From: Bacteroidota bacterium
GTDB taxonomy: Bacteria > Bacteroidota > Bacteroidia > Bacteroidales > GCA-2711565
NCBI GenBank assembly: GCA_018816945.1
Contig: JAHIVC010000087.1
Span: 56,174 to 120,173, forward strand
DNA: 64,000 nt
Direction: 5' to 3'
Position 1 is the first letter of the stretch. Every line of letters starts with the position of its first letter. The notes below the pieces were generated by a model. That model worked only from the letters and a program-made list of their open reading frames with translations. It did not search any database and was not told the origin of the DNA. The translations under genes and the position numbers were made by a program. Of the stretch, positions 62,631-64,000 are shown in pieces.

Positions 62631-63935
62631 ATGAAACCAATGAAGATGGATAAAACAAACTATAAACTAAGATCAATATTAAGCAATGAAATTTTTGAGG
62701 ACAGTGGCTGGTTATTGGATGCACCAAATCAGGAAGGTCCGGGTCTGATCCGTGCTGAATATGAACAAAAACAACTTCATTTAAAAGATGAAAACTTGGG
62801 CATTTACAAATTTTCCGACTGGCTACCCATTTGTAAAACACTTAACGGATCGTCGGCACCAATCACTTATAAAAGCGAAGGCTTAGCCAAAGAACTTGGG
62901 CTAAGCAATTTATACATCACATTTAGTGGATACTGGCCCGAAAAAGGCGCATACATGAAGACTTGCTCATTCAAGGAGACTGAAGCATATACCGTTTGTG
63001 CCAGAATGAATCCGCATAAAGATAAGGTATTGGTAGTGGCTTCTGCTGGGAATACGGCCCGTGCCTTTGCACAAGTATGTTCCGACAATAAAATCCCATT
63101 ATTGCTTTGTGTACCTGAAGATAACCTGAACGCCTTATGGTTTGATGCACCTTTAAACAATTGTGTTAAGCTGATCTCATCCCGCGCCGGAAGTGATTAT
63201 TTTGACGCCATTCATCTTTCAAATATTGCAGCCGGAATGGATGAATATTATCCGGAAGGTGGCGCAAAAAATGTTGCACGACGTGATGGCATGGGAACCA
63301 CAACCTTATCTGCTACAACTTTTATCGGCCGTATTCCTGATTATTATTTTCAGGCCATTGGCAGCGGAACAGGTGCCATTGCTGCATGGGAAGCCAATTT
63401 ACGACTCATTGAAGACGGTCGGTTCGGCAATCATAAAATGAAATTGATGGTTTCACAAAATTTACCCTTTACCCCCATTCATGATGCCTGGAAGGCAGAT
63501 TCAAGATCAATGCTGCCATTGGATGATGATTTGGCCCGAAAACAGGTAGAAGAAATCGAAGCCAAGGTTTTATCAAACCGTAAGCCTCCCTACCCCATTA
63601 TTGGTGGGTTGTACGATGCAATGAAAGATGCAGGGGGCGATATTCTTTTGGCAACGAATGAGGAGGGCAGAAATGCCGCCAAGCTTTTTCAGGAGCTTGA
63701 AGGAAACGATATTCATCCGGCTGCAGCAATAGCAGTGGCGACATTGATCAATTCTACGAAAAATAATGAAATAGAAAAAGATGCAGTTATAATGTTAAAC
63801 ATTACCGGTGGCGGGGAAGAACTATTTAAGGCGGAAAGGGATTTATTTTACCTGAAACCTATTTTAGTATTTGATATCAATCCTGATGAGCTTTCAGTTA
63901 AAAAAGCATTGGAAGGATTGTTTTATTTGAAGTAA
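62631..63935 (+). CDS. cysteate synthase-like (threonine synthase family) PLP enzyme
   Basis: A 434-residue fold-type II PLP enzyme. The PLP loop FSGYWPEKGAYMKTCSFKETEA, with the lysine in SFKE, and the block VVASAGNTARAFAQV show the threonine-synthase family, but the GYWPEKGA loop and GSGTGAIAAWEANLRLIEDGR match the cysteate synthase branch as I remember it. That enzyme makes L-cysteate from O-phosphoserine and sulfite, which in Bacteroidota feeds sulfonolipid (capnine) synthesis. The alternative is an ordinary threonine synthase. The likely -7 box TACTTTTG at 62612-62619 argues for a start at 62640 or 62646 rather than 62631. The gene is divergent from thrS and ends in an 11-bp repeat array. 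Confidence 0.75.
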   Translation: MKPMKMDKTNYKLRSILSNEIFEDSGWLLDAPNQEGPGLIRAEYEQKQLHLKDENLGIYKFSDWLPICKTLNGSSAPITYKSEGLAKELGLSNLYITFSGYWPEKGAYMKTCSFKETEAYTVCARMNPHKDKVLVVASAGNTARAFAQVCSDNKIPLLLCVPEDNLNALWFDAPLNNCVKLISSRAGSDYFDAIHLSNIAAGMDEYYPEGGAKNVARRDGMGTTTLSATTFIGRIPDYYFQAIGSGTGAIAAWEANLRLIEDGRFGNHKMKLMVSQNLPFTPIHDAWKADSRSMLPLDDDLARKQVEEIEAKVLSNRKPPYPIIGGLYDAMKDAGGDILLATNEEGRNAAKLFQELEGNDIHPAAAIAVATLINSTKNNEIEKDAVIMLNITGGGEELFKAERDLFYLKPILVFDINPDELSVKKALEGLFYLK

Positions 63936-64000
63936 TACAATGGTAATACAATGGTAATACAATGGTAATACAATGGTAATACAATGGTAATACAATGGTA
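63933..64000. repeat. 11-bp tandem array starting at a stop codon
   Basis: Six exact copies of taatacaatgg from 63933 to 63998 and continuing past the window end. The TAA stop codon of the PLP enzyme is the first three bases of the first unit. The period is about one helical turn. Confidence 0.93.

Overview
The window looks like chromosome of a Bacteroidota bacterium, most likely an environmental Bacteroidales/Marinilabiliales-type lineage. The reasons are low GC, about 790-residue MacB/FtsX permeases, a DUF5686/CarboxypepD_reg outer-membrane-type protein, a C-terminal fragment of a REP-associated transposase, a cysteate-synthase-like enzyme (sulfonolipid precursor) and promoters of the Bacteroidota form TTTG-N19-TAnnTTTG (clearest before tRNA-Gly at 3059-3089 and the gene at 6695). 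The taxonomic call is inference from gene content; no 16S rRNA is present.

Layout. 1-2727: the end of a three-gene operon, made of a HARE-HTH-like C-terminus, an unknown 220-residue protein and a GHKL/MORC-like ATPase; it looks like an accessory, possibly defence, module and is followed by a decayed RAYT transposase and tRNA-Gly(CCC). 3330-12034: bactofilin, an FtsX permease, a small PH-like membrane protein overlapping a GPP34 protein, diaminopropionate ammonia-lyase and an S9 peptidase. 12100-13820: two small minus-strand genes (one a Cys-rich lipoprotein) between the real 3' end of the S9 gene and a decayed second copy of that end, then a patch dense in inverted repeats. 13821-17781: a LolD-type ATPase with a 1090-residue permease.

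17878-47788 is the centre of interest, almost entirely on the minus strand. In transcription order it holds three closely related PQQ-like beta-propeller proteins, an SGNH hydrolase, a DUF5686 protein, kynureninase, six further tandem propeller paralogues, a membrane-anchored propeller, an NHL propeller, a tiny Tat-signal 4-Cys protein, a Tat-signal poly-ferredoxin, a NapH/NosR-like membrane ferredoxin, a three-helix-anchored propeller, a NuoE-NuoF fusion with a terminal ferredoxin, a NuoG/GltD-like flavoprotein lacking the NAD(P)H domain, another propeller and a GT4 glycosyltransferase. My inference is that the NuoEF and flavoprotein parts form a cytoplasmic NADH-oxidising module wired through the membrane ferredoxins to periplasmic or surface propeller proteins. 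I do not know a described system with this composition.

48035-64000 is mainly ordinary chromosome: PepE, two tRNA-Leu genes plus a tRNA-Leu stub, a DUF4301 protein, a Na+/solute symporter, PdxH, an unusual YdcF-DUF1684 fusion, a histidine kinase/NtrC-type regulator pair, the thrS-infC-rpmI-rplT cluster (infC apparently starting at AUA) and a divergent threonine-synthase/cysteate-synthase-like gene. A recurrent oddity is that tandem arrays of 7-bp (once 11-bp) units begin at, or within a base or two of, stop codons at four places; the heptamers fit KATRAGT on the coding strand.
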